A DNA stretch of 64,000 nucleotides from JADJVL01 sp046331545. GTDB taxonomy: Bacteria > Acidobacteriota > Holophagae > Holophagales > Holophagaceae. Positions 15,710 to 22,564 of this stretch are shown piece after piece. A program made the translations under genes and the position numbers. Under the pieces are notes generated by a model. The model saw only the letters and a program-made list of their open reading frames with translations. It was not told the origin of the DNA and made no database searches. Each line of letters begins with the position of its first letter. The first letter of the stretch is position 1. The stretch is from NCBI GenBank assembly GCA_046331545.1, contig JAXLQR010000002.1, positions 2,170,001-2,234,000 of the forward strand, written 5' to 3'.

Positions 15710-16935
15710 GAGGCCAGCCGCCGCGCCGCGAGCCGGGCCAGGGCGAGCCCCGCGGGCTCGAGCCAGGCGGGGTCGCAGGGCGCGCCTCCGAGAAAGCCCG
15801 AGACGAGCTTCGCCTGCAGCCTGGCGTGGTGGACCGGGCGTCCGGCTTCCTGGGCCAGCGTGGCGAAGCCCCGAGGCAGGGACTTCTCGTGGTGGAGCTC
15901 GAAGCGGAGCAGCCCCGCCGCGGCCCGCAGCTCCGGGCGCCAGGTCGCCAGGATCGCCTCGACCTGGGGTTCCGGGTCGGGTTCCGGCCCCGGTTCGAGC
16001 CGCGCCGCCTCCCGGGGATCCACCGCGTCCAGCACCGTGCGGTGCCGTCCCCGGGCCGGATCCTCGAGGGTGTCGGCCCGGTCGCAGCCGGGCCGGAGCT
16101 GGTAGGGATCGGTCACGGGGACGCCCCGCCGGGCGAGGTCTTCACGCACCTTGTAGCGGGCGTGGTCCAGGTCGTGGAGGAAGGCCTCCAGCGGGGACCG
16201 GCGCGCGCCGTCGAGGACCCGCGGCCCGAGGAAGAGGCCGAGGGGATGCACCGGCAATTTACGCAGCCGCACCAGGGCCTCGCGGTCCAGACGCGCGAAG
16301 GTGGGGACGGCGACGAGGTGGGGGAAGAGCCCCAGCAGCGCCTCGAACTCCCCGCGCACCTTGGGCTCGAAGACCACGGGAAGGGAGGGGTCGGTTTCCC
16401 GGGCCAGGGCGTCCAGGCGCGCGACGAAGGCCAGGGCGTAGCGCAGGGTGGGCCCGTAGGGCGTCCCGAGCCCCAGGAGATCGAGGCCTTCCGTGACCAG
16501 GGCGGGATCCACCATCCACGCGGCCCAGGCCATGCGGGCCACGAGCGGTCCGAAGCCGGGGATCCGGGTGTCCCCCGACGCCGCCCGTGCCCGGAGGTCG
16601 GCGAGGAAGCTCCCAGGATCCCGGGCCAGGGTTTCGAGCACGGGATCGCGCGGCGAGGCCCAGGCCTCCCACCCGGGAGGCACGGGCGCGCGGCCGAGGA
16701 GGCCCAGCCAGCCCCACTCCCACGCGAAGAAGGAGGCCGGCGGCCCCGGGGTGGCTTCCGGCGGCCGGCTGGCCAGGGCCACGGGGGCCTGGGCGAGGTC
16801 GTCGAGGAAGGCCAGGTTCGCCGCCAGGGTCCAGCCGGGGCCATGGCAGGCCCGCAGGCCGGGGTGTTCCGCGAGGCCGGCCACTTCCGGGCGCCTGCCG
16901 ATGAGGGACCTGGGGGGCTCGGGACGGGAGGCCAT
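15706..16935 (-). CDS. Conserved-looking 409-residue protein of unknown function
   Basis: I do not recognise this family. The protein is soluble (no signal peptide or clear membrane helices), rich in Leu, Ala, Pro and Arg. Two polar clusters stand out: FLHDLDHARYKVREDL near residue 250, an HxxxH-type arrangement that could bind metal, and LLRFELHHEKSLPRG near residue 350. An acidic Pro/Glu-rich linker (EPGPEPDPEPQ) lies between them. It lies 13 bases after queC and overlaps the oxygenase start (GTGA), so it is expressed with both. A role with the oxygenase is plausible but unproven. Confidence 0.7.
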   Translation of the reverse strand: MASRPEPPRSLIGRRPEVAGLAEHPGLRACHGPGWTLAANLAFLDDLAQAPVALASRPPEATPGPPASFFAWEWGWLGLLGRAPVPPGWEAWASPRDPVLETLARDPGSFLADLRARAASGDTRIPGFGPLVARMAWAAWMVDPALVTEGLDLLGLGTPYGPTLRYALAFVARLDALARETDPSLPVVFEPKVRGEFEALLGLFPHLVAVPTFARLDREALVRLRKLPVHPLGLFLGPRVLDGARRSPLEAFLHDLDHARYKVREDLARRGVPVTDPYQLRPGCDRADTLEDPARGRHRTVLDAVDPREAARLEPGPEPDPEPQVEAILATWRPELRAAAGLLRFELHHEKSLPRGFATLAQEAGRPVHHARLQAKLVSGFLGGAPCDPAWLEPAGLALARLAARRLAS

Positions 16936-16948
16936 GGCGCCGGGCGCC

Positions 16949-17623
16949 TCAGGGTGCGTAGGGGATCGGATCGGCCGCGCCGGCCTCCCGGAAGCCCCTC
17001 AGGCGCAGGAGGCAGGAATCGCAAATGCCGCAGGCCAGATCCTCGCCCTGGTAGCAGGACCAGGAGAGGTGCAGCGGCGCGCCGAGCGCGAGGCCGCGGC
17101 GGACGATCTCCGACTTGCGGAGGTGGAGGAGGGGCGCGTGGAAGCGCAGGACGGTCTCGGGCTTCGTGCCCAGGTTGGCGGCGGCTTCGAAGGCGCGCAG
17201 GAAGGCCTCCCGGCAGTCCGGATAGCCCGAGGAGTCCTCCTCCACGAAGCCCACGAAGATGTCGCCGGCCCCCAGCACCTCGGCCCAGGACACGGCGGTG
17301 CTCAGCAGGTGGGCGTTGCGGAAGGGCACGTAGCTGGCCGGCACGCCGGGGCGGTCGAGGTCGCCTTCCGGCAGCGGGATCGAGGGGTCCGTGAGGGCGG
17401 AGCCCCCGATGCGCCGCAGGTTCTCGAAGCTGATGACGAGGCGGCGTGCCGCGGGTACGCCGTAGGAATCGCCGATCTCGTCGAAGGCCCGCCGCTCCCG
17501 GGCCTCCGTGCGCTGCCCGTAGTCCGCGTGGAGCAGGGCCAGCTCGAAGCCCTCGGCCTTGGCGATGGCAGCGGTCACGCAGGAGTCCATGCCGCCGGAG
17601 AGGGAGATGACGGCGAGGGTCAT
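16949..17623 (-). CDS. queC: 7-cyano-7-deazaguanine synthase
   Basis: A 224-residue ATP-dependent enzyme that converts 7-carboxy-7-deazaguanine to preQ0 in queuosine synthesis. The PP-loop is SLSGGMDS (residues 7-14). The C-terminal zinc site is CYQGEDLACGICDSC, in the usual CxnCxxCxxC form. The ATG overlaps the stop of the upstream 157-residue gene (ATGA). queF lies three genes downstream in the same series; queD and queE are not in the window. Length is typical. Confidence 0.95.
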   Translation of the reverse strand: MTLAVISLSGGMDSCVTAAIAKAEGFELALLHADYGQRTEARERRAFDEIGDSYGVPAARRLVISFENLRRIGGSALTDPSIPLPEGDLDRPGVPASYVPFRNAHLLSTAVSWAEVLGAGDIFVGFVEEDSSGYPDCREAFLRAFEAAANLGTKPETVLRFHAPLLHLRKSEIVRRGLALGAPLHLSWSCYQGEDLACGICDSCLLRLRGFREAGAADPIPYAP

Positions 17624-18093
17624 GGAGTCTCCGCGAATCCGGCCGGGAGGAAGCTGCGGGCCGACCCGTTGAACCGGACCCAGCCGCGATCCTCCCCGGC
17701 GACCAACAGCCGGAATCGGTCCGCGGACTCCGGCTTGAGCGTGGTCCAGGGGATGCTCAGGGAAGGTGCCGTGCTGGATGAGTCCTCTCGGTTGGAGGGG
17801 TTCACATGCACGGCAAGGGCATCAAACCAAACCGGCGTGCTCATGCCAACGAGCACGGTATCGGTCGGCTCCCCTGGTCCCCCGCTCCAGTGGATCCCGA
17901 GGATTCCCCCGGGCGCCATCGAAGCCATCGGACCAATCGGAATCTCCGGGAAGGCTGCCTGCAGCCTCGCCCAGACATGCTGGCGGCGGGCCGCCTTCCA
18001 TACCGTTCGGAGCGCGGTCAGCCCAAGGACCAGGACGGCTGCGCTGGGGACAACCACGAACCAGTAGGAGGTCAAGTCTCGCCAGGGCGTCAT
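17620..18093 (-). CDS. Membrane-anchored protein of unknown function
   Basis: A 157-residue protein with one N-terminal transmembrane helix (WFVVVPSAAVLVLGLTAL), then a soluble domain that is probably outside the cytoplasm or membrane-associated. I recognise no family. It is coupled on both sides: its ATG overlaps the acyltransferase stop and its stop overlaps the queC start (both ATGA). Its codons are less G/C-biased than those of its neighbours, so it looks like a lineage-specific insertion into an older operon. Function unknown. Confidence 0.6.
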   Translation of the reverse strand: MTPWRDLTSYWFVVVPSAAVLVLGLTALRTVWKAARRQHVWARLQAAFPEIPIGPMASMAPGGILGIHWSGGPGEPTDTVLVGMSTPVWFDALAVHVNPSNREDSSSTAPSLSIPWTTLKPESADRFRLLVAGEDRGWVRFNGSARSFLPAGFAETP

Positions 18094-18785
18094 GCGGGGC
18101 CTGCCAGTGCCTTAGCTTCCAGGAAATTGAGCTGGATCTCGAGTGCTTCCTCGGTGAGCGTTGCGGCTTCAGCCGGCTCCCCGAAGGTCACGGTGCACGT
18201 CGCGAAGGGCATGGGGATCACCATGGCATCCCAGGTCTTCAACTCCACGAAGCGGTCGAAGGACACGCAGACGGGCACGATCCAGGCGCCGGTCTTCTTG
18301 GCGAGGGCGAGCACGCCGGGCTTGAGCTTCTGGCGCGGGCCCTTGGGGCCGTCGGGGGTGATGCCGAAGTCCCAGCCCTCCTTCACGGCGCGGATCATGC
18401 GCACCAGGGCTTTCGCTCCATCATCGGCGGCCGTCCCGCGCACCGCGTGGATGCCGAACCAGCGCCACGTCGCTGCGCTGCGCTCGCCGTCCTTGCTGTC
18501 GCTGCTGAGGATCGCGACCCCGCGGCCTCGACGACGGAAGGGGTAGGCCAGGGGCATCATGGCAAGACGGCGGTGCCAGAAGGCGAGGATGAAGCGCCGG
18601 TCTCCGGCCACGAGGTCTTCGACGGGCGCGAGACCCTCGTAGCGCACCCGCAGGGTGTAGGCGAGCAGCTTCACGAGGTGCGCGGCCAGGAAGGGGACGA
18701 GGCGGAACTGCAACCAGACCGAGAGCGGCGAGCCCAGGGGACGGCCCCGCTCTGCGATCTGGACTCCCGCCGGGGCCTCAGGCAA
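18090..18785 (-). CDS. DUF374-type lysophospholipid acyltransferase-like protein
   Basis: A 231-residue membrane-associated protein of the DUF374 branch of the glycerolipid acyltransferase superfamily. It shows the acyltransferase pattern ILAFWHRRLAMMPLAY, DSKDGERSAATWRWFGI and GITPDGPKGPRQKLKPGVLA, where DGPKGP is diagnostic of this branch. Relatives are linked to lipid A or phospholipid acylation. The start is TTG at 18785, supported by GGGAGGAG five bases upstream and by the lack of another good codon. It overlaps the end of hslO by eight bases and is coupled to the next gene. Confidence 0.82.
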   Translation of the reverse strand: MPEAPAGVQIAERGRPLGSPLSVWLQFRLVPFLAAHLVKLLAYTLRVRYEGLAPVEDLVAGDRRFILAFWHRRLAMMPLAYPFRRRGRGVAILSSDSKDGERSAATWRWFGIHAVRGTAADDGAKALVRMIRAVKEGWDFGITPDGPKGPRQKLKPGVLALAKKTGAWIVPVCVSFDRFVELKTWDAMVIPMPFATCTVTFGEPAEAATLTEEALEIQLNFLEAKALAGPA

Positions 18786-19620
18786 GCAGCTCCTCCCTGC
18801 GGATCCAGTAGACCGTGCCGCAGTAGTCGCAGCGCACCTCGATGGGACCGCCTTCGGCGAAGAGCTCGTCCCGCTGGCCTTCCGCGAACCCCTTCAGGCT
18901 GCCCAGCAGGGACTCCCGGCTGCAGCGGCAGCCGTAGGTCAGCAGGGTCTCGGAGAGGAGCTGCCAGCCCGCGCCCTGGTTGATCCAGTCCGCAAGGAAG
19001 TCCGGCGTGCGCTCCCAGAAGGGAACGACCTCCAGCCCCTCCAGGGCCTGGATCAGCCGGGCGAGGCGTTCCGGCGGGCAGCCCGGCAGGGGCTCCACCA
19101 GCAGCCCGCCGGCCTCGCCGGTCTCGGCGTCGCACCACAGCGTCGCGCTGGCCTGCACCTGCTCGCTCTGCTGCAGGTAGGCTTCGACCTGGGCCTGGAT
19201 GCCGCCCTCCAGGAGCTCCAGGTTGCCGATGTAGGGCTCGCCGGAGGGAGTGCTGCGCATCACCTGGAAGATGCCGGGCGCGGCGATCCAGGGCGCGTCG
19301 GCCGGGGCCTCGGAGACGTCGAGCATGCCCCGCACCATGCCGTCGGGCCAGGAGTCGGCCACCACCGCCTTGGCCCGGCCGGCGCCCTTGAGGAGGATCT
19401 GGAGCCGCTCCGCGAAGACCGTGCGGGACTGCAGGAGCGCCGAACCCGCCATCAGCTCGGTGAGGCAGGCGCAGGCCTCGGGCGCCAGGTGCGGATGCCC
19501 CCGGCGGATGCCGTCCCACAGCGGGGACGCGCCCAGGGCCGCCAGTCGGACATGGCCGTCGGCGGTGAGGGCGCGGAGCAGGTGGGCGGTGGCATCGGGT
19601 CGGGGTCCGGGTTCCGGCAT
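18778..19620 (-). CDS. hslO: Hsp33 redox-regulated chaperone
   Basis: A 280-residue cytoplasmic holdase that is switched on when oxidation releases its zinc. The C-terminal redox site is intact: YGCRCSRESL (CxC) and RCDYCGTVYW (CxxC). The N-terminal Hsp33 fold includes the substrate-binding GIFQVMRSTPSGEPYIG-like stretch. Length is typical. It is the first gene of the minus-strand series running to folK. A TAGAAT hexamer ends six bases before the ATG, which predicts a leaderless mRNA. Confidence 0.93.
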   Translation of the reverse strand: MPEPGPRPDATAHLLRALTADGHVRLAALGASPLWDGIRRGHPHLAPEACACLTELMAGSALLQSRTVFAERLQILLKGAGRAKAVVADSWPDGMVRGMLDVSEAPADAPWIAAPGIFQVMRSTPSGEPYIGNLELLEGGIQAQVEAYLQQSEQVQASATLWCDAETGEAGGLLVEPLPGCPPERLARLIQALEGLEVVPFWERTPDFLADWINQGAGWQLLSETLLTYGCRCSRESLLGSLKGFAEGQRDELFAEGGPIEVRCDYCGTVYWIRREELLA

Positions 19621-19626
19621 GAATGG

Positions 19627-19632
19627 ATTCTA
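19627..19632 (-). promoter_or_regulatory. -10-like hexamer TAGAAT of hslO
   Basis: The minus strand reads TAGAAT, CCATTC, ATG (19620). It has the six-base spacing of the other leaderless candidates but lacks the trailing GG. Confidence 0.4.
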
Positions 19633-19685
19633 CTTGCTGCGAGGAGTCCTCGGTTGCCTTGCCAGGCCTCTGCGTCGGAGAGTGC

Positions 19686-19720
19686 TTGACAAATTGGGCA
19701 CACACACACACACACATTCT
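19686..19720 (+). promoter_or_regulatory. Possible promoter with a (CA)9 tract as spacer
   Basis: A perfect -35 (TTGACA, 19686-19691) is followed by nine CA repeats (19699-19716) and then CATTCT (19715-19720) as a weak -10. The present spacing of 23 bases is too long for normal use. Losing three CA units would give 17. It lies 34 bases before the small Cys-rich gene at 19754. Confidence 0.35.
19699..19716 (+). repeat. (CA)9 dinucleotide tract
   Basis: Eighteen bases of perfect CA repeat, the only clear microsatellite I saw in the window. It lies in an A+T-richer stretch between hslO and the secreted gene pair. Confidence 0.95.
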
Positions 19721-19753
19721 TTTCCCGAACCCCAACTTCATCCGGAGTACAAC

Positions 19754-19978
19754 ATGCGAAAAGCAGTGCTCATCGCCTTGATCTCCCTGACCTGCTCCAG
19801 CTTTTTCCTCTTGCGCGCCGATGACACCTGCGCCCGTTGCGGCGTTGTGTGCGGGAGGACGGCATCCAACTGCATGATCTCTCAGGATGGCTCCAGCGGT
19901 TGGTGTTCGTGGGACAACGGGGCGGAGGTGAAATGGGCGAACGGGAAAGTCGAAGAGACGGTGTACGTCTGCGAATGA
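19754..19978 (+). CDS. Small secreted cysteine-rich protein of unknown function
   Basis: A 74-residue protein with a signal peptide (MRKAVLIALISLTCSSFFLL, cleaved near residue 22) and a mature part of about 50 residues with six Cys (DTCARCGVVCGRTASNC, then WCSW and a final VCE). The spacing suggests disulfides or a metal site. No family is recognised. The ATG has GGAG seven bases upstream. Its stop overlaps the start of the next gene (ATGA), so the two form a pair. Base composition is clearly lower in G+C than the flanking genes. Confidence 0.6.
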   Translation: MRKAVLIALISLTCSSFFLLRADDTCARCGVVCGRTASNCMISQDGSSGWCSWDNGAEVKWANGKVEETVYVCE

Positions 19979-21123
19979 AACCAGTCGCTGGCATCATGTG
20001 CTTTGCGCTCTGGGCGCTTGGAGCCCCATTTCTGGCGTCCGCGCAGGGATCGATCCAACCCAGCCCCGCCCGACAGTCCTTGGCCCAAGTACCCTTCGTC
20101 AAGACTGGATGCCTCAAGCCAAAAGCCGCTGGAGGATCTGGGTGGGAATGGAGGCTTCGCTATCTCGACATCGGCAAGACCAATGGAGGAGATCTCTTTC
20201 TGGCCCGGGGCCGAGAGATCTGGCAATGGAAGCAGACTTCGAGAGGTCATCGGTTCCTCCAATCCCAGGCCATTCCTGCGCCACCTCCAGGGCCTCCAGG
20301 GCCACCCGTGGCGGCGAAGTATCGGGCCGGTGCGTTTTGGGCTACCGATGGGAAGCGGATCTACAGGTGGGAGAACCTCACCCAAACCTGGGATGTGATG
20401 CTTGCCCCCGAGTTGGAATTCGACGAGTTCGAAGTTTCACCAGAGGGAAGCATCCTGCTCATCACGACGGCCGAGAATTTCATTGAGCTTTTCAGGCCTG
20501 GCACCGAGAAGCCGCATGCGGTCATCCCCTATCCCGATCTAGAACTGGAACCTGCTGATCGCCCCCTGTTGCGTCGCATCTGGATGAATGTTCGAACGGC
20601 GGTGTGTGACGAGCACATCGTGATCTACGCGGCAGACAATGGCCGGATCTACGATTTCGACACGTTCAACAGAAAGCTCCGATCGCTCTCCGTTCCATGG
20701 GAGCCGCTTGTCGTGAAGGGGATCGCCCGCAGAGCCGTGGCGGAGGGACGAATTTACTGCAATGGGTTTCCCTCGGCGGATTGCGTGCAGATCATCCCTG
20801 ATCTCGCCCTGAATGTGAGGATTGTTTACGGCCTCCGCCCCTTCATCGTGGTGAAGCCCGGGAGCATGGACCCTTCCCATCGGGCTTTGCCGGAGATCAA
20901 ATACGTGGAGGGAACCGATCAAAGCTTGAAATACTTTGATTGGTCCCTCGCGGATGGGGCCAAATCCGAGATCCACCGTGATGCCGCGCTCGCGTTTCCG
21001 TTGTGGCTCAATGGGGCGGGTGATCTCGTGGCACTGGAACCGTTGATCGAGAAATACCGCAACTCGGAAGCGCCTGGAGGCTCGGAGAAGTCTCCGAAGC
21101 GGGAGAGAACACCCGCTCGCTAA
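19975..21123 (+). CDS. Secreted protein of unknown function, propeller-like
   Basis: A 382-residue exported protein. The ATG at 19975 is chosen because it opens a signal peptide (MKPVAGIMCFALWALGAPFL) and overlaps the stop of the small Cys-rich gene (ATGA). The body has repeated short strands with W/Y-rich turns (LARGREIWQWKQTSRG; ATDGKRIYRWENLTQTW; IYAADNGRIYDFDTFNRKL), which suggest a beta-propeller, but no family is recognised. A proline-rich linker (PAPPPGPPGPP) lies near residue 95. The C-terminus is basic. Lower G+C and relaxed codon use mark it as part of an atypical island. Confidence 0.6.
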   Translation: MKPVAGIMCFALWALGAPFLASAQGSIQPSPARQSLAQVPFVKTGCLKPKAAGGSGWEWRLRYLDIGKTNGGDLFLARGREIWQWKQTSRGHRFLQSQAIPAPPPGPPGPPVAAKYRAGAFWATDGKRIYRWENLTQTWDVMLAPELEFDEFEVSPEGSILLITTAENFIELFRPGTEKPHAVIPYPDLELEPADRPLLRRIWMNVRTAVCDEHIVIYAADNGRIYDFDTFNRKLRSLSVPWEPLVVKGIARRAVAEGRIYCNGFPSADCVQIIPDLALNVRIVYGLRPFIVVKPGSMDPSHRALPEIKYVEGTDQSLKYFDWSLADGAKSEIHRDAALAFPLWLNGAGDLVALEPLIEKYRNSEAPGGSEKSPKRERTPAR

Positions 21124-21163
21124 ACTCCCGGCCCCTTCTGGGTCGGCATGCGAACCTGATGGC

Positions 21164-22411
21164 ATGCCCTCCCCCTCGCGCCTCGCCGCCGCCCGTGCCC
21201 TGCACGCCGTGTTCGGCCAGGGGGGCCGCGTGCCGGAAGGGTGGAACGCGGGCCTCGCGCCGGCGGACGCGTCCCTGGCCCAGGCGATGCTCGGCCTGGC
21301 CCTGCGCCGGTGGGGGCGCCTCCAGGCCTGGATCGAGCCGAGGCTGAAGAATCCCGCCCGGGGCCTTCCCCTCGGCACCCGCGTGGCCCTCGCCCTGGGC
21401 CTCGTCCAGCTCGCGTGGCTGCCCGGGGTGGCGGACTTCGCCGCGGTGAGCGAATCCGTGGCCCTGGCCGCGGACCGGGAGCTGGGCTTCCCGGTGCATC
21501 GCGGACTGGTGAACGCCCTGCTCCGTTCCGCCGCGCGGGATCGCGCGGCCACCGCCCGCTCCCTCGAGGCCCTGCCGTCCTCCCTCGACCGCACGCCCTT
21601 CGCGGAGCGCATCCTCGACGCCTGCGCGCCCCTCGACCGCGAGGCCCTGTGGGCCCGGCTCCAGACCGAACCGGAACCCTGCTTCCGGGAACTCAGGCCC
21701 GGCTCCGCCCCGGACGCGCTGGAATCCGATCCCGCCGCTCCCGGGGCGCTGCGGTTGCGGCCGGGCGCGGCCTTTCCGCGGCCCTGGCTGCTGTCAGGGG
21801 AGGGCATGGTCCAGGACCGGAGTTCCCAGGCCCTGATGGCCTTCGCCTGGGAGGGCGCGCCCCGGCGCATCCTGGACGCCTGCGCGGCGCCGGGAGGCAA
21901 GACCTCGGCTCTGGCCGCGCGCTACCCCGGCGCGGAACTCTTCGCGGTGGAGAAGGCCCCGAAGCGGGCCGAGGCGCTGACCCGCACCCTCGATGCCCGC
22001 GGCGTGCGAGCCCACGTGGTGAACGAGGACGCCGTGGCCTGGCTGAGCCGGGGCGGCCGCCCCTTCGACCTCATCCTCCTGGACGCGCCGTGCTCCGGGA
22101 GCGGCACCCTGCGCAAGCATCCCGAGCTGACCTGGACGGGCCATGGGATCGACCTGGATCGCCTCGTGGCGGTGCAGGGGGAATTGCTGGAGGCCGCCCT
22201 CCTGCGCCTCGCGCCGGGAGGCCTGCTGGTCTATGCGGTCTGCTCCGTGTTCCCCGAGGAGGGGCGGGCGCACCTGGACCGCCTGCGCGCCGCTCGGCCC
22301 GGCCTCGCGGTCCCCTCCTGCTGGCCCGAGTCCCTCGGCGGGGCCTTCTTCCGGCCCGACCCCCTGGCCTGGGACGGGGAGGGCTTCCAGGCCTTCGCCC
22401 TCCGGGGATAG
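21164..22411 (+). CDS. rsmB: 16S rRNA m5C967 methyltransferase (RsmB-type)
   Basis: A 415-residue SAM-dependent enzyme expected to methylate a cytosine of 16S rRNA. An N-terminal NusB-like RNA-binding domain (about 1-130, with DFAAVSESVALA) precedes a Rossmann methyltransferase domain. The SAM motif reads ILDACAAPGGKTSALAARYP. The two functional cysteines of the family lie in DAPCSGSGTLRKHPELTW and YAVCSVFPEEG. The order fits RsmB rather than RsmF, because of the NusB domain. It is a single gene; fmt and def, its frequent partners, are absent. Confidence 0.93.
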   Translation: MPSPSRLAAARALHAVFGQGGRVPEGWNAGLAPADASLAQAMLGLALRRWGRLQAWIEPRLKNPARGLPLGTRVALALGLVQLAWLPGVADFAAVSESVALAADRELGFPVHRGLVNALLRSAARDRAATARSLEALPSSLDRTPFAERILDACAPLDREALWARLQTEPEPCFRELRPGSAPDALESDPAAPGALRLRPGAAFPRPWLLSGEGMVQDRSSQALMAFAWEGAPRRILDACAAPGGKTSALAARYPGAELFAVEKAPKRAEALTRTLDARGVRAHVVNEDAVAWLSRGGRPFDLILLDAPCSGSGTLRKHPELTWTGHGIDLDRLVAVQGELLEAALLRLAPGGLLVYAVCSVFPEEGRAHLDRLRAARPGLAVPSCWPESLGGAFFRPDPLAWDGEGFQAFALRG

Positions 22412-22536
22412 CCGGCCTCAGCCCAGGGCCAGGACCAGCAGGGCCAGGGCGGCGAGGAGGAGGAGCGTGCGCACGGGGAGTCCTTCTCGGACTTGGACGC
22501 CGGACCCGGGCGGGGAGTTGAATGGACCCCCTTGGA

Positions 22537-22544
22537 TAGGATGG
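22537..22544 (+). promoter_or_regulatory. -10-like element TAGGATGG upstream of the second M28 gene
   Basis: TAGGATGG lies 20 bases before the ATG at 22565 and would give a short leader containing GGAGA. An upstream in-frame ATG (22541) falls inside this element and is therefore unlikely as a start. Confidence 0.4.
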
Positions 22545-22564
22545 AAGATTCCCCTGGAGACCCC

